Below are positions 8,305 through 21,950 of a stretch of DNA of 64,000 nucleotides, piece after piece; within the stretch, counting starts at the first letter, position 1; every line of letters starts with the position of its first letter. A program made the translations under genes and the position numbers. The DNA is from Salipaludibacillus neizhouensis (GTDB taxonomy: Bacteria; Bacillota; Bacilli; Bacillales; Salisediminibacteriaceae). Under the pieces are notes generated by a model. It was not told the origin of the DNA. It did not search any database and worked only from the letters and a program-made list of their open reading frames with translations. The stretch lies in NCBI RefSeq assembly GCF_002886185.1, contig NZ_KZ614147.1:717187-781186 (forward strand), in the 5' to 3' direction.

Positions 8305-8920
8305 ATGGAAAGATGCTTGGATTTTGGGGTGGAGGGCCTATCGGGTTGCACCTTAATTCTTGAGCGATAAAGTTTTTGCGAGGGTTGGCAAGGCTAGCGC
8401 AGATTGCCAAGGCCGTATCTAACTGAACATAGATCGATTGACAAAAAAACAACGTTAGGTCAATACTCCAATCTCCTCCGGCAGAGAAGAAACAACCGCT
8501 GCAGGATTGGTTATCTACTTCACATACAACCTTTGTTTCTTCAGGGACACAAACCTGTACATTTTCAGCGACAGCGAATTTAACTTCCCTTGAAAACAAT
8601 TGCCCCTTTTCCCCCGTAAGAACAACTTGAAAAGAACCAGTTTTTTTGATTTTTACAGATTGAATCCCACAACGGTCTGTTCTTGAACCGGTTTCGCTGC
8701 AAGCTAAATCTAAAAACATACAATTTACTTCAACGGGCTCACCTGGATCAAAAAACGTACATGGATTAATGGGCTTGTCATGAGAGGAAGTGTTATCTTC
8801 TAAATAGAATTTCAGACTATTACTGTTAAAATGAAAATCTTTTGTCACATTATGTTTTGTCCAATCATATATTTTGCTGACAGATAGACATACCTGTTCC
8901 CGTTTTGGCATCATCATCAT
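8294..8920 (-). CDS. Cysteine-rich protein of unknown function
   Basis: A 208-residue product, about twelve Cys residues, no signal peptide. The N-terminal CLSVSKIYDWT stretch and scattered Cys pairs recall surface or spore-coat proteins of Bacillaceae, but the family was not identified. It starts with four successive ATG codons after AGAAAGG; the last ATG has the best spacing, so the protein may be one to three residues shorter. The stop codon lies inside the palindrome 8264-8304, so the last residues are encoded by repeat DNA and the original C-terminus may have been replaced. It is transcribed towards upp. Confidence 0.55.
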   Translation of the reverse strand: MMMMPKREQVCLSVSKIYDWTKHNVTKDFHFNSNSLKFYLEDNTSSHDKPINPCTFFDPGEPVEVNCMFLDLACSETGSRTDRCGIQSVKIKKTGSFQVVLTGEKGQLFSREVKFAVAENVQVCVPEETKVVCEVDNQSCSGCFFSAGGDWSIDLTLFFCQSIYVQLDTALAICASLANPRKNFIAQELRCNPIGPPPQNPSIFPSSK

Positions 8921-8954
8921 CCTTTCTGTGAAACCGAAGACATTAACATTCTAT

Positions 8955-9161
8955 TCAGCCGGTAAACGTAATAAAAAATTTGAAATATTGGGTATCTCTC
9001 TCTTTTATACATGTATTCATTTGCGCCTCTAAATGTTCATCTAACATCACAGAAGCAGATTGTTGATTTGAAAAATAATTCGCAAAGCTACCGCATGGTT
9101 TTTCAAAACCAACGCATCGAAACAAAACTTGAAAATGGGATAAAAAAGAAGGGAATGACAT
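8955..9161 (-). CDS. Possible small gene upstream of the Cys-rich gene
   Basis: A 68-residue frame on the same strand as, and 34 bp before, the Cys-rich gene. It has four Cys and no recognised domain. No good ribosome binding site is seen before the ATG. It could be a small partner gene or simply an open frame in the vpr upstream region. Confidence 0.2.
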   Translation of the reverse strand: MSFPSFLSHFQVLFRCVGFEKPCGSFANYFSNQQSASVMLDEHLEAQMNTCIKERDTQYFKFFITFTG

Positions 9162-9201
9162 AACCTACTCTTTATCTGACTGCATAAAAGGGGTATTAAA
9201 A

Positions 9202-11511
9202 ATGAACATGAAAAAACTTCTATCTTATCTGGCAGTATTTTTTATAAGTTTGGCTGCTTTTACGTTTCATACACCAGAAAGCGGTGCAATAAATACACGA
9301 TCAGACGATAACCAAATCCAAACAGAAGAAAACACCTTTTTTCCGCAACGGCCCGATATTTCGGAAGAAACTGGAGGGAGATCTTCCGGCTCAAAGGTAT
9401 TTATTATTGAGGCACGAGATGACGCAGCGACCCTTGCAGAAGTACTGGAGGAGAATTTTGAAGAAGTAAAAATACGGAAAATGTTTTCAACGATTTATAA
9501 CGGTTTTTCGATGGAGGTTCCTGAGCAATACGTGCAGGAGTTAGAGCAATTAGACGGAGTTGCCCGTATGGATGAAGTTGCTTTATACGAACCTTATGTG
9601 GATGAAAGTGTTCCTTTTATCGGGGGGACCTCCGGCGAAGTAAATAACATTTTAACCCGTGGCAATGACGAACTGACCGGGGAAGGTGTCAAAGTAGCGA
9701 TCATCGATACGGGGATTGACTATGAGCATCCTGACTTGAAGAAAAGTTATCATGGGGGATTCGATGTTGTCGATCAGGATGATGATCCGATGGAAACAAA
9801 GAAGGAACAAGGGATGCCAACCTTGCATGGGACGCATGTAGCGGGAATCATTTCGGCGAACGGCAAGTTCAAGGGGGTGGCACCCGGAGCGGAAATTTAC
9901 GCCTACCGAGCGTTGGGGCCAACAGGAATGGGAACAACGGAACAAGTCATTGAATCGATTGAAAAAGCAGTGGAGGATGGGGCGGATGTCATAAACCTAT
10001 CGCTTGGAAACACGGTGAACGGACCGGATTGGCCAACGAGCATGGCGTTAGATAAGGCGGTTGAAGCAGGCGTTGTTGCCGTTACTTCTAATGGCAACAG
10101 TGGACCTAATCTTTGGACAGTAGGATCACCGGGAACGTCATCCAAAGCGATTTCTGTCGGCGCATCCACGCCGCCGATGCTTATTCCTTACTTGATCAGA
10201 GACGGAGATCGTGACAAAGAAATACAGGTACAGCCGATGCAAAAAGCGGAGCCGTGGAAGCTGAAACGAGGATATCCATTTATAGATGTAGGTCTTGGCC
10301 GTGAAGAAGATTATGAGAACGTGGATGCAGACGATAAATTTATTTTGGCAAAACGAGGTGTCACCAGTTTTACATTGAAGGCGAAATTAGCAAAGGAAAA
10401 AGGGGCGAGAGGGTTAATTGTTTATAACCATCAACCGGGAGAATTTGCCGGTATGCTCGAAGAAGAAGTGGATTTGCCTGTAGTGAGTGTATCAAAAGAA
10501 GATGGGGAAAGCTTGACAAAAGAGATAGAATCCTCGCCAAATGAACATATCCGGACCATATACCGAAAAGAAGAGGATCAAATCGCTCCATTCAGTTCAA
10601 GAGGACCCGTTACGTACACGTGGGACGTGAAGCCGGATTTAGTAGCACCTGGTGTTGCAATTGGGAGCACGGTTCCAAATGGTTACATGGATTTGAACGG
10701 GACAAGCATGTCCTCTCCTCATGTTGCAGGAGCAGTAGCATTATTGCTGCAAAAGTATCCGGACTGGTCACCGGAACAAGTGAAGGCAGCCTTGATGAAT
10801 ACGGCAAAAGTATTGAAAGAAGAAGATGGGGAACCTATTGCTCCTCACATTCAAGGAACGGGGAGAATCCAACTCGACAAAGCGTTAGCAGTCGAAACAC
10901 TCGTTTATCCGGGACAAATAAGCTTTGGTAAATGGCTGCGTACCGATAGACGCTTGGAAAAAACGGTGCCACTGACGATAGAGAATGTCTCCGATGAACG
11001 GAAAAAATACAGTATAAAACCTCCTTTCGAAGTGCCTGACGGTATTCAGTGGAAAGTACCGTTTTCGGTATATTTGGACCCTGGAGAGAAAGAGACAGTA
11101 GATGTGGAGATAGATGTTTTTCCATCTGTATTTGATGAAGGGATGTACCACGACCGGATCCGTGTAGAAAGTGGGAGTGATGTGACGGAAATTCCCTATC
11201 TATTTTTTGTCGAAGAACCAGACTATCCTCGTCTGATGTCTTTCATGTTTGAGCATGCAGCCGAACCAAATATATATCACTATGAAGTTTACCTGCCCGG
11301 CGGTGCCGAAGAATTGGGAATCGCGTTGTACGATCCGGATACGTTTCAATTCATTACGTATATAGATGTCGAGAAAGACATTCACCGAGGCATGTTTGAA
11401 GAGGATCTCCTCATTGAAGATCTCCCTGAAGGACTTTATAAAGCATTAATTTTTGCCAAAAAGGAGGATCAAGAGGACACAATAGAACAAACACTTTATA
11501 TCGGAGAGTAG
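9202..11511 (+). CDS. vpr: Vpr-like secreted subtilisin-family serine protease
   Basis: Extracellular protease of 769 residues (B. subtilis Vpr about 806). Order: signal peptide (1 to about 29), I9-type propeptide (about 65-130), then a peptidase S8 domain with the triad Asp169 (VAIIDTGIDYEHPDL), His212 (GTHVAG) and Ser502 (GTSMSSPHVAG), the oxyanion Asn298 (SNGNSGP), a PA domain inserted at about 360-445, and a C-terminal beta-rich part. The GxSxSSP and NGTSM motifs are intact, so it should be active. ATG 9202 follows AAAAGGGG. A terminator follows. It lies between upp and the atp operon, where B. subtilis has no such gene. Confidence 0.9.
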   Translation: MNMKKLLSYLAVFFISLAAFTFHTPESGAINTRSDDNQIQTEENTFFPQRPDISEETGGRSSGSKVFIIEARDDAATLAEVLEENFEEVKIRKMFSTIYNGFSMEVPEQYVQELEQLDGVARMDEVALYEPYVDESVPFIGGTSGEVNNILTRGNDELTGEGVKVAIIDTGIDYEHPDLKKSYHGGFDVVDQDDDPMETKKEQGMPTLHGTHVAGIISANGKFKGVAPGAEIYAYRALGPTGMGTTEQVIESIEKAVEDGADVINLSLGNTVNGPDWPTSMALDKAVEAGVVAVTSNGNSGPNLWTVGSPGTSSKAISVGASTPPMLIPYLIRDGDRDKEIQVQPMQKAEPWKLKRGYPFIDVGLGREEDYENVDADDKFILAKRGVTSFTLKAKLAKEKGARGLIVYNHQPGEFAGMLEEEVDLPVVSVSKEDGESLTKEIESSPNEHIRTIYRKEEDQIAPFSSRGPVTYTWDVKPDLVAPGVAIGSTVPNGYMDLNGTSMSSPHVAGAVALLLQKYPDWSPEQVKAALMNTAKVLKEEDGEPIAPHIQGTGRIQLDKALAVETLVYPGQISFGKWLRTDRRLEKTVPLTIENVSDERKKYSIKPPFEVPDGIQWKVPFSVYLDPGEKETVDVEIDVFPSVFDEGMYHDRIRVESGSDVTEIPYLFFVEEPDYPRLMSFMFEHAAEPNIYHYEVYLPGGAEELGIALYDPDTFQFITYIDVEKDIHRGMFEEDLLIEDLPEGLYKALIFAKKEDQEDTIEQTLYIGE

Positions 11512-11524
11512 CTAAGTCAGAAAA

Positions 11525-11562
11525 CTAAGAGGGAGAACTATCCCTTCTTAGTTTTTTTTGTA
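11525..11562 (+). terminator. vpr terminator
   Basis: AACTAAGA-GGGA pairs with TCCC-TTCTTAGTT (one bulge) and is followed by a run of eight T residues. Confidence 0.85.
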
Positions 11563-11595
11563 CATGTAATTGGAATTTAATGTGAGGGCAGAAGG

Positions 11596-11630
11596 AAATG
11601 TGACAATCAAGTCAATAAATTGTCACATTT
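11596..11630. promoter_or_regulatory. 12-bp perfect inverted repeat upstream of the atp promoter
   Basis: AAATGTGACAAT (11596-11607) is the exact inverse of ATTGTCACATTT (11619-11630), 11 bases apart, without a T-tract. A TATAAT with weak -35 follows at 11658. It could be an operator; the TGTGA/TCACA halves recall Fnr/Crp-type sites but the spacing is too long for one. Confidence 0.4.
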
Positions 11631-11768
11631 CAGTCACAAATAGATAGAAAGTTTAGGTATAATAAACATTGGCATAGTGGAAATACACATTATTATGATT
11701 AAGTTTGAAAGCGTTCCAATATTGTTTTTCGACAAAAATTGTAAAACGTTTGCAATTCCGATAATTGA

Positions 11769-11797
11769 TTGACATGAAGCCATTCGTATTGTACGAT
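11769..11797 (+). promoter_or_regulatory. Candidate sigma-A promoter of the atp operon
   Basis: A perfect TTGACA (11769-11774) is 17 bases from TACGAT (11792-11797). Transcription would begin near 11804, which excludes the ATG at 11806 as the first gene start. The 290-bp spacer before it holds the inverted repeat at 11596 and imperfect palindromes near 11705 and 11738. Confidence 0.55.
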
Positions 11798-11865
11798 TAC
11801 AAAGTATGTCCAGTGTTATCAATAAACGGAAATACGAAAGTCTTACGATGGAATATGGTGAAATA

Positions 11866-12102
11866 ATGTCACAACCTTCACGGGTACGTTCAGTAGTAAA
11901 AGCTTTAGCATTAATGACCACCATTAGTTCGTATTTTATCGGGTCCATTGTGATTGGAGTTTTTGCTGGAATTTGGTTAGACAATTATTTTAACACTAGT
12001 GGAGTTTTTCTTATCATTGGTTTTTTCCTTGGGCTGGGCACAGCTGTTATGGGGATATATTATGCGGTTCGCAAATTTCTGGGAGGAAATCAATATGAAT
12101 GA
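11866..12102 (+). CDS. atpZ: AtpZ-like small membrane protein
   Basis: First gene of the atp operon; about 78 residues with two membrane segments (near LALMTTISSYFIGSIVIGVF and VFLIIGFFLGLGTAVMGIYY). AtpZ/AtpI proteins help assemble the F-type ATP synthase and are linked to Mg2+ handling in alkaliphilic Bacillus. The start is uncertain: ATG 11866 fits the family length, ATG 11848 is possible, and ATG 11806 lies too close to the promoter. Its 3' end overlaps atpI by 8 bases. Confidence 0.7.
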   Translation: MSQPSRVRSVVKALALMTTISSYFIGSIVIGVFAGIWLDNYFNTSGVFLIIGFFLGLGTAVMGIYYAVRKFLGGNQYE

Positions 12103-12469
12103 TTATACATCTATCGCAAAACGGTTCAGTATAATCACACTAGTAGTTGTAAGTGTCTCACTTATCGTAGCGGTTTTAGGGTTTTATCCACTTTTTTTCC
12201 AAGGACTTTCTTTAGGTGCATTATTCAGTCTTTTTAGTTTATTAAGTACATATTTTCAAGTGAAACGTGTTGGAAACAGTGTTCAATCAGGTAGAGTCAA
12301 ATGGTTCTTTGGAACAACTTCAAGAATACTGTTGTTTGTTGTAGCAATTAGTATCGCTGTGGAATTTCCTGCTTATTTCCATTTAATTGGCGTGGTAATC
12401 GGGTTGATGTTCACGTATCTTCTGTTATTGATTGGTCCGGCTATCTTTCGGAAATCATTCAGTAATTAA
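12095..12469 (+). CDS. atpI: ATP synthase subunit I
   Basis: A 124-residue membrane protein with four predicted segments. AtpI acts as a chaperone for c-ring assembly. ATG 12095 follows GGGAGGAAAT; the longer open frame from 11999 overlaps atpZ and has no ribosome binding site. The 161-bp spacer before atpB shows no gene. Confidence 0.85.
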   Translation: MNDYTSIAKRFSIITLVVVSVSLIVAVLGFYPLFFQGLSLGALFSLFSLLSTYFQVKRVGNSVQSGRVKWFFGTTSRILLFVVAISIAVEFPAYFHLIGVVIGLMFTYLLLLIGPAIFRKSFSN

Positions 12470-12624
12470 GGAACGATTGTGCAGACCTATGCTAGAGAGA
12501 AGTGCGCCGCATTTCCTTAGTGGGATCGGGTAGGACAAGCCATAACCACTTCTAACAGGGGATCAGAATGAACGGGCAAGACAAAGTAAATCCAATATAG
12601 CTTCAAATTAGTGAAAGGGGGTGA

Positions 12625-13356
<732 letters not shown>

Positions 13357-13470
13357 ACAATGATCCGCTAACTGTTCATCTCAGTGAATAAGATCTCTTT
13401 TAAAAAATTTGGAAGAGTGAATTTATTTCATAAAAAAACTATTTTTACAATATCTAAGGAGGATTTTATT

Positions 13471-13698
13471 ATGGATCTTGGTATTATTGCCATAGGAGCA
13501 GGTTTAGCGGCAGGTTTAGCAGGAATTGGTGGAGCTATCGGTGTAGCAATGGTAGTAGGTAACGCAATTCAAGGAATGTCACGTCAGCCAGAAATGCGTG
13601 GACCACTTCAAACAGTTATGTTCATCGGTGTTCCACTTGTAGAGGCATTGCCGATTCTTGCAATTGTAGTTTCTATATTATTATACCTACAAATGTAG
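13471..13698 (+). CDS. atpE: F0F1 ATP synthase subunit c
   Basis: Proton-carrying ring subunit, 75 residues, two helices joined by a polar RQPE loop. The carboxylate is Glu58 within PLVEALP: Pro55 and Pro61 make the PxxExxP motif seen in alkaliphilic Bacillus, where neutralophiles have Ala at the first Pro. The helix-1 motif reads G-x-A-x-G-x-A, between the neutralophile GxGxGxG and the alkaliphile AxAxAxA. ATG 13471 follows AAGGAGG; the frame opens further upstream without a ribosome binding site. A hairpin follows. Confidence 0.95.
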   Translation: MDLGIIAIGAGLAAGLAGIGGAIGVAMVVGNAIQGMSRQPEMRGPLQTVMFIGVPLVEALPILAIVVSILLYLQM

Positions 13699-13726
13699 TG
13701 TATTTGAGAGCTTTTTATTGAATTGC

Positions 13727-13826
13727 AATGGCGAAGGACAGTATTAAATCTTCGCCATTCCTTTTGTATTGAAGGTAGTTCAGAAAGACCGGTTATGACT
13801 CAAGTCAAGTTTCATCGACTTAAGTA
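13727..13826 (+). other. Two hairpins in the atpE-atpF spacer
   Basis: AATGGCGAAG (13727-13736) pairs with CTTCGCCATT (13750-13759). ACTCAAGTC (near 13798) pairs with GACTTAAGT with one mismatch. The spacer is 178 bp, long for an operon. The hairpins may protect or process the atpE mRNA. Confidence 0.5.
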
Positions 13827-13876
13827 TCCTCCTTTTTGAACAAGCCAATTAACCAAAAGATAAGGAGGCGGATCTT

Positions 13877-14364
13877 TTGATTCAAGAATTTACATGGCTC
13901 GACGCGATTTATCAGCTAGCTGCATTTTCGGTCCTTTTACTAGTACTGAAAAAATATGCTTTTGGCCCGATAATGGATATGATGGCTAAGCGTGAAAAGC
14001 ATGTCGCCGACCAAATTTCTTCTGCTGAGAAAAATCGTGAAGAAGCTGAAAAGTATTTAACGGAACAACGAGAAGCTATTCAGGAAGCTCGTAACGAAGC
14101 GAATGTAATCGTCGATAATGCTAAAAAAATGAGTAATCAACAAGCTAGCGAGATTTTAGATAAAGCAAGAAAAGAATCAGAAAGACTGAAAGAAACAGCA
14201 CTTGTTGAAATCAACACTGAAAAAGAACGAGCAGTTGCCGCACTTCGTGAGCAAGTGGCTACATTGTCTGTACTTGTCGCATCTAAGGTAATTGAGAAAG
14301 AACTGGACGATCAAGAGCAAGAAAGGCTTATTCAGGAAACACTCAGAGAAGTTGGCGGAAACCT

Positions 14365-14368
<4 letters not shown>
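13877..14368 (+). CDS. atpF: F0F1 ATP synthase subunit b
   Basis: Peripheral-stalk subunit, 163 residues: one N-terminal membrane helix (about 8-28) followed by a long charged coiled coil. It starts with TTG at 13877, supported by AAGGAGG at 13862-13868 and by alignment to the usual N-terminus. The stop overlaps atpH by four bases (ATGA), indicating translational coupling. Confidence 0.93.
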
Positions 14369-16436
<2,068 letters not shown>

Positions 16437-16477
16437 GTCATTTAAAATAGAGTATTAAAACGAAAAGCAGACCATTT

Positions 16478-16587
16478 AGCGCCTGCCAGCGAAAGACGAT
16501 ATGTCACAAGTGTGAGAAGAAAGCTTTGAGTTATCTTTCTTTCTCACTCTTAGCAAAACGCAAAGTCTTGCCGCTTGTTCTGGCGCT
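16478..16587 (+). other. Folded RNA element in the atpA-atpG spacer
   Basis: Nested helices can form in the 181-bp spacer: AGCGCC (16478-16483) with GGCGCT (16582-16587), AAGAC (16493-16497) with GTCTT (16565-16569), and GTGAGAAGAAAG (16512-16523) with CTTTCTTTCTCAC (16535-16547, one bulge). No T-tract follows. A processing or stability element in the atp mRNA is likely. Confidence 0.45.
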
Positions 16588-16611
16588 GTGCTTTTCAATA
16601 GAAGGTGGTGA

Positions 16612-17505
<894 letters not shown>

Positions 17506-17529
17506 AGCACTCTAGCAGTTATGAAGTAA

Positions 17530-18948
<1,419 letters not shown>

Positions 18949-18993
18949 ATGCAATAGGAAGCGAAATCGCTTCAAGATAACCTTGGCAAGAGC

Positions 18994-19022
18994 ATCCCCC
19001 TTATTGAAAAATAAAAGGGGAT
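18994..19022 (+). other. Hairpin in the atpD-atpC spacer
   Basis: ATCCCCCTTATT pairs with AATAAAAGGGGAT around a GAAA tetraloop within the 134-bp spacer. No T-tract follows, so it may attenuate or protect rather than terminate. Confidence 0.5.
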
Positions 19023-19082
19023 CCCTCTCGAATCCTGGCTTATCCTGCGGGTGAATATTCTCTTTCCTAAGGAGGGTGAATC

Positions 19083-19490
19083 ATGAAAACGATGCAAACC
19101 AATGTCGTTACTCCTGATGGCAGTGTATTTAGCGGACAAGTAGAAATGGTAAGCGCGAAAACACAAGCGGGCGATCTTGGTATTTTACCGGATCACATCC
19201 CCTTGGTAACACCACTTGCCATCGGTGCAATCCGTATTAAATTAAACAATAAAGTAGAACTTATCGCAGTCAGCGGTGGCATCATGGAAGTCCGCGGTGA
19301 CGAAGTAAACATCCTTGCAGAATCCGCAGAAGTACCAACTAGTATCGATGTCGCACGAGCACGCGCAGCAAAAGAACGCGCCGAACGCCGACTCGAGCAA
19401 GCCAAAAAAGACAACCTCGACTTCAATCGTGCTGAACTCGCCCTCAAGCGAGCCATCAACCGTTTAGAAGTTTCTCAGAATAAAATTTAG
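19083..19490 (+). CDS. atpC: F0F1 ATP synthase subunit epsilon
   Basis: Rotor subunit and ATPase brake, 135 residues. An N-terminal beta sandwich with [20 protein letters not shown] is followed by two helices ([19 protein letters not shown] and [13 protein letters not shown]). ATG 19083 follows AAGGAGG. It is the last gene of the operon, followed by a terminator at 19503. Confidence 0.95.
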   Translation: MKTMQTNVVTPDGSVFSGQVEMVSAKTQAGDLGILPDHIPLVTPLAIGAIRIKLNNKVELIAVSGGIMEVRGDEVNILAESAEVPTSIDVARARAAKERAERRLEQAKKDNLDFNRAELALKRAINRLEVSQNKI

Positions 19491-19502
19491 TGTTGTTGTT
19501 TG

Positions 19503-19540
19503 ACCCCCGGCGCCTTAGAGCGCATTCGGGGTTTTTTTGG
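19503..19540 (+). terminator. atp operon terminator
   Basis: CCCCGGCGC pairs with GCGC(ATT)CGGGG around a CTTAGA loop and is followed by seven T residues. Confidence 0.88.
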
Positions 19541-19568
19541 TGTTTTTTTTGAAGTGGGGGTGGGTGCG

Positions 19569-20115
19569 GTAGGTGCTACTGGCGTAGCACCTACAAACGT
19601 AGCATGTAGAAAACCAGAGCATAAGCGAGGATAAAGGAGGTTGAGTGTTGGAAAAAGAGGTAGGTGCTACCGTTGTAGCACCTACAAAAGTAGCACGTAG
19701 AAAACCAGAGTATAAGCGAGGATAAAGGAGGTTGAGTGTTGGAAAAAGAGGTAGGTGCTACCGGGGTAGCACCTACAAAAGTAGCACGTTAAAAACGAGA
19801 GCATAAGCGAGGATAAAGGAGGTTGAGTGTTGGAAAAAGAGGTAGGTGCTACCGAGGTAGCACCTACAAAAGTAGCACGTTGAAAATGAGAGCATAAGCG
19901 AGTATAAGAGAGGTTGAAAGCTGAAAAAAGAGGTAGGTGCTACTGGCGTAGCACCTACAAAAGTAGCACGTTAAAAACAAGAGCATAAGCGAGGATAAGA
20001 GAGTTTGGAAGTCGAAAAAAGAGGTATGCGCTCCTGCGGTTACTCGTCGGAGAAAACATTGCTACCCCGGTAGCACCTACAAAAGTAGCGCGTCGAAAAC
20101 AAGAGCATAAGCGAG
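19569..20115 (+). repeat. Six-unit 91-bp tandem array of GTAG-headed hairpins
   Basis: Units begin at 19569, 19660, 19751, 19842, 19933 and 20024, exactly 91 bp apart. Each of the first five starts with GTAGGTGCTAC, a 4-base loop (TGGC, CGTT, CGGG, CGAG, TGGC) and GTAGCACCTAC, so the 11-bp stem is invariant while the loop varies. AAAAGTAGCACG and a spacer ending GGAAAAAGAG or similar follow. The sixth unit is degenerate at its head (GTATGCGC) but keeps the right arm. GTAG heads and flanking half-palindromes are features of REP elements moved by RAYT proteins, and a RAYT gene lies 150 bp away. Confidence 0.9.
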
Positions 20116-20267
20116 TAAACAGAAAGTTTAAAATCGCTCTAAAAAACTAATCAGTCAATAACTATTAATCAATCTAATTAGCTCTTTGCGGAATATACAG
20201 CTACTGAAACATCAAACCAAATGATAATTACCCAAAACCATTTTTCATTAATAACTAAAAATACGTA

Positions 20268-20822
20268 TTAATTTGTGTTGCACCATTGAATATACTGCAT
20301 TTTTCGTTGATGATAGGTACCAGTAAAAGAGCGTAATAATGGGGTAAAGTTGATGTAGGGGGGTGTTAGTGAATTTTCACTGGATTGAATGAATAGAGGA
20401 TAACTACTCCATTGATAATCTTTCGGAGATTCAACGGAGTGGATTTCAACAGGATTAAAGTGAATGTAGCGACTCATGTGGAGTAGTGTGCGAGGAGTCG
20501 AAGCCGGTTTAGCAAAAAAGCGTTTCTCAAACAAATGACCGCGGGTATTATATTTTTTATTGAAAAAGGTGGCATACTTCTTTTTTTCCAAAAACATAAT
20601 ATTAGAATAGCTTTGAGTATTTGAGAACAGCAACAAATGAAAGTGAGTTTTCATTAATACATAAGATACTAATTGAAAAGGATACTTTTTGTTTGCTTCA
20701 TCTAGCAGTTGAAGGAAATAAACAAAATCATCGTCTGATCTGAATAAAGGCTCCTTCCAGTTAGAACGACTAGTAATATGATAATAATAACTTTTTTGCC
20801 ATCGGCGATTTACGTGAGGCAT
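20268..20822 (-). CDS. REP-associated tyrosine transposase (RAYT, Y1/HUH family)
   Basis: A 184-residue single-strand DNA nuclease of the IS200-like TnpA/RAYT class. The HUH motif is H-F-H in MKTHFHLLLF; the helix KKKYATFFNKKYNTRGHLFEKRFF carries the candidate catalytic Tyr; YIHFNPVE and the WSSYP box near the end are typical of RAYTs. ATG 20822 was chosen because TAGGAG precedes it on this strand; the frame extends to 20876 without such a site. It is a lone gene without inverted-repeat transposon ends, pointed towards the hairpin array, as in REP-RAYT loci. Short CAACACAAAT copies in inverted orientation lie at both its ends. Confidence 0.85.
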   Translation of the reverse strand: MPHVNRRWQKSYYYHITSRSNWKEPLFRSDDDFVYFLQLLDEANKKYPFQLVSYVLMKTHFHLLLFSNTQSYSNIMFLEKKKYATFFNKKYNTRGHLFEKRFFAKPASTPRTLLHMSRYIHFNPVEIHSVESPKDYQWSSYPLFIQSSENSLTPPYINFTPLLRSFTGTYHQRKMQYIQWCNTN

Positions 20823-20879
20823 TATACCATCTCCTAATTCATAATATAATTGTTTTGCATAGAAAAACCAACACAAATA

Positions 20880-21860
20880 GAGTTATGTGACGATAGACCA
20901 ACACAAAGTATAGTTATTCAATTGCAGCAAACGGCAAATAAAGAAATTAGGACTACTTAATTAGGAATCCAAGTTTTCTACAGACTGCTGTAATAGTGGT
21001 ACACACACATTAAACGATCGATTGAATTGAAGAATTAAAAGGAAGGATAGAAGAGCGATTCAAATATGTAGAAAAGATAGAAAGTAAGAGGTAATTACTA
21101 GATGAATAAAGATAGAATGTAAAAGAGAAGGTGAGAAAAAACGAAGCAAAAGTGTCAATTCGCTTACCAAAATATTACTATAACCGACAGACATTGGCAA
21201 GAAAAACATCGAACATTATTTTCCGGGAAATATGTTGTTACTAGTTGTCGAGATAAAAGGAATCTATTTAATTCCTTTCAAATCAAGCTATTATCGTAAA
21301 CGTTATTGGTTACATAGAAAATGTTCGAAAAAGTGAGAAGACGCTAAGCTAGTTGAGGAAGCAACAAACAATCTCATGCGGCGAATAACCGGAAGAAGCA
21401 GATAAATGAAAGCCTCCGCACACGATCATTATCTGAAAAGTTAGCCCACTTGAAGCTTCTGCCTACCTGGGGGAAATTCTCTATATGCAAGCCATATCGC
21501 TAGGCGATACGACTTGCAAATCAACCGAAAACCCTGGAAATAGAGCGAAAATAACCACATAATTAATATCTCTCATAATGTTGGAAGTTCTATCAATTAC
21601 TATTAACTTCATAGCGCTGCAAAATACCCGGAACCATAACTATTCTCCAATTAAGACCCCCTACCTAAATTAGCCTTCTCCAGAAACCTACTTAGAAAAT
21701 AAAATCATTCATTTAATTAGGATTTATCCATAAGCATTAAAAGAACAATAGAACTTAGATATAAAAGCAAATGGGAAGACACCCGAAAGGTATCGACAGC
21801 AAGGATTAAGACACTGGGAATAACATTGACGAAATAAATATCTGATAATTGAGAATAATA
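20880..21860. other. About 1 kb without recognisable genes upstream of nuoA
   Basis: No frame with a ribosome binding site or familiar protein was seen on either strand. A 31-base hairpin lies at 21487-21517 (GCAAG and TATCGC arms with GCGATA and CTTGC). The composition is AT-rich and the stretch may hold decayed mobile or coding DNA. Confidence 0.5.
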
Positions 21861-21890
21861 TAGACAAAATTTTCTTTGCTTTGGTATACT
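21861..21890 (+). promoter_or_regulatory. Candidate sigma-A promoter of the nuo operon
   Basis: TAGACA (21861-21866) and TATACT (21885-21890) are 18 bases apart, 60 bp before nuoA. Confidence 0.55.
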
Positions 21891-21950
21891 TTGGGTGAGA
21901 GTTGGAAAAGTTCGTTAATTTCATATTGTTAAACGGGAGGGAGTGAAGGT

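Noticed and set aside
11700-11756. cre sites upstream of the atp operon
   Set aside because: TGAAAGCGTTCCA and TTGTAAAACGTTTGCAA each differ from the CcpA consensus in length or at several positions.
19569-20115. CRISPR array
   Set aside because: Units are near-identical over most of 91 bp and palindromic, without unique spacers or cas genes.
20268-20822. Complete IS200/IS605 insertion sequence
   Set aside because: The protein has RAYT-type features, and no tnpB or pair of typical subterminal hairpin ends was seen.
21724-21924. Minus-strand frame of 66 codons before nuoA
   Set aside because: It covers the nuoA promoter candidate and has no ribosome binding site or known domain.
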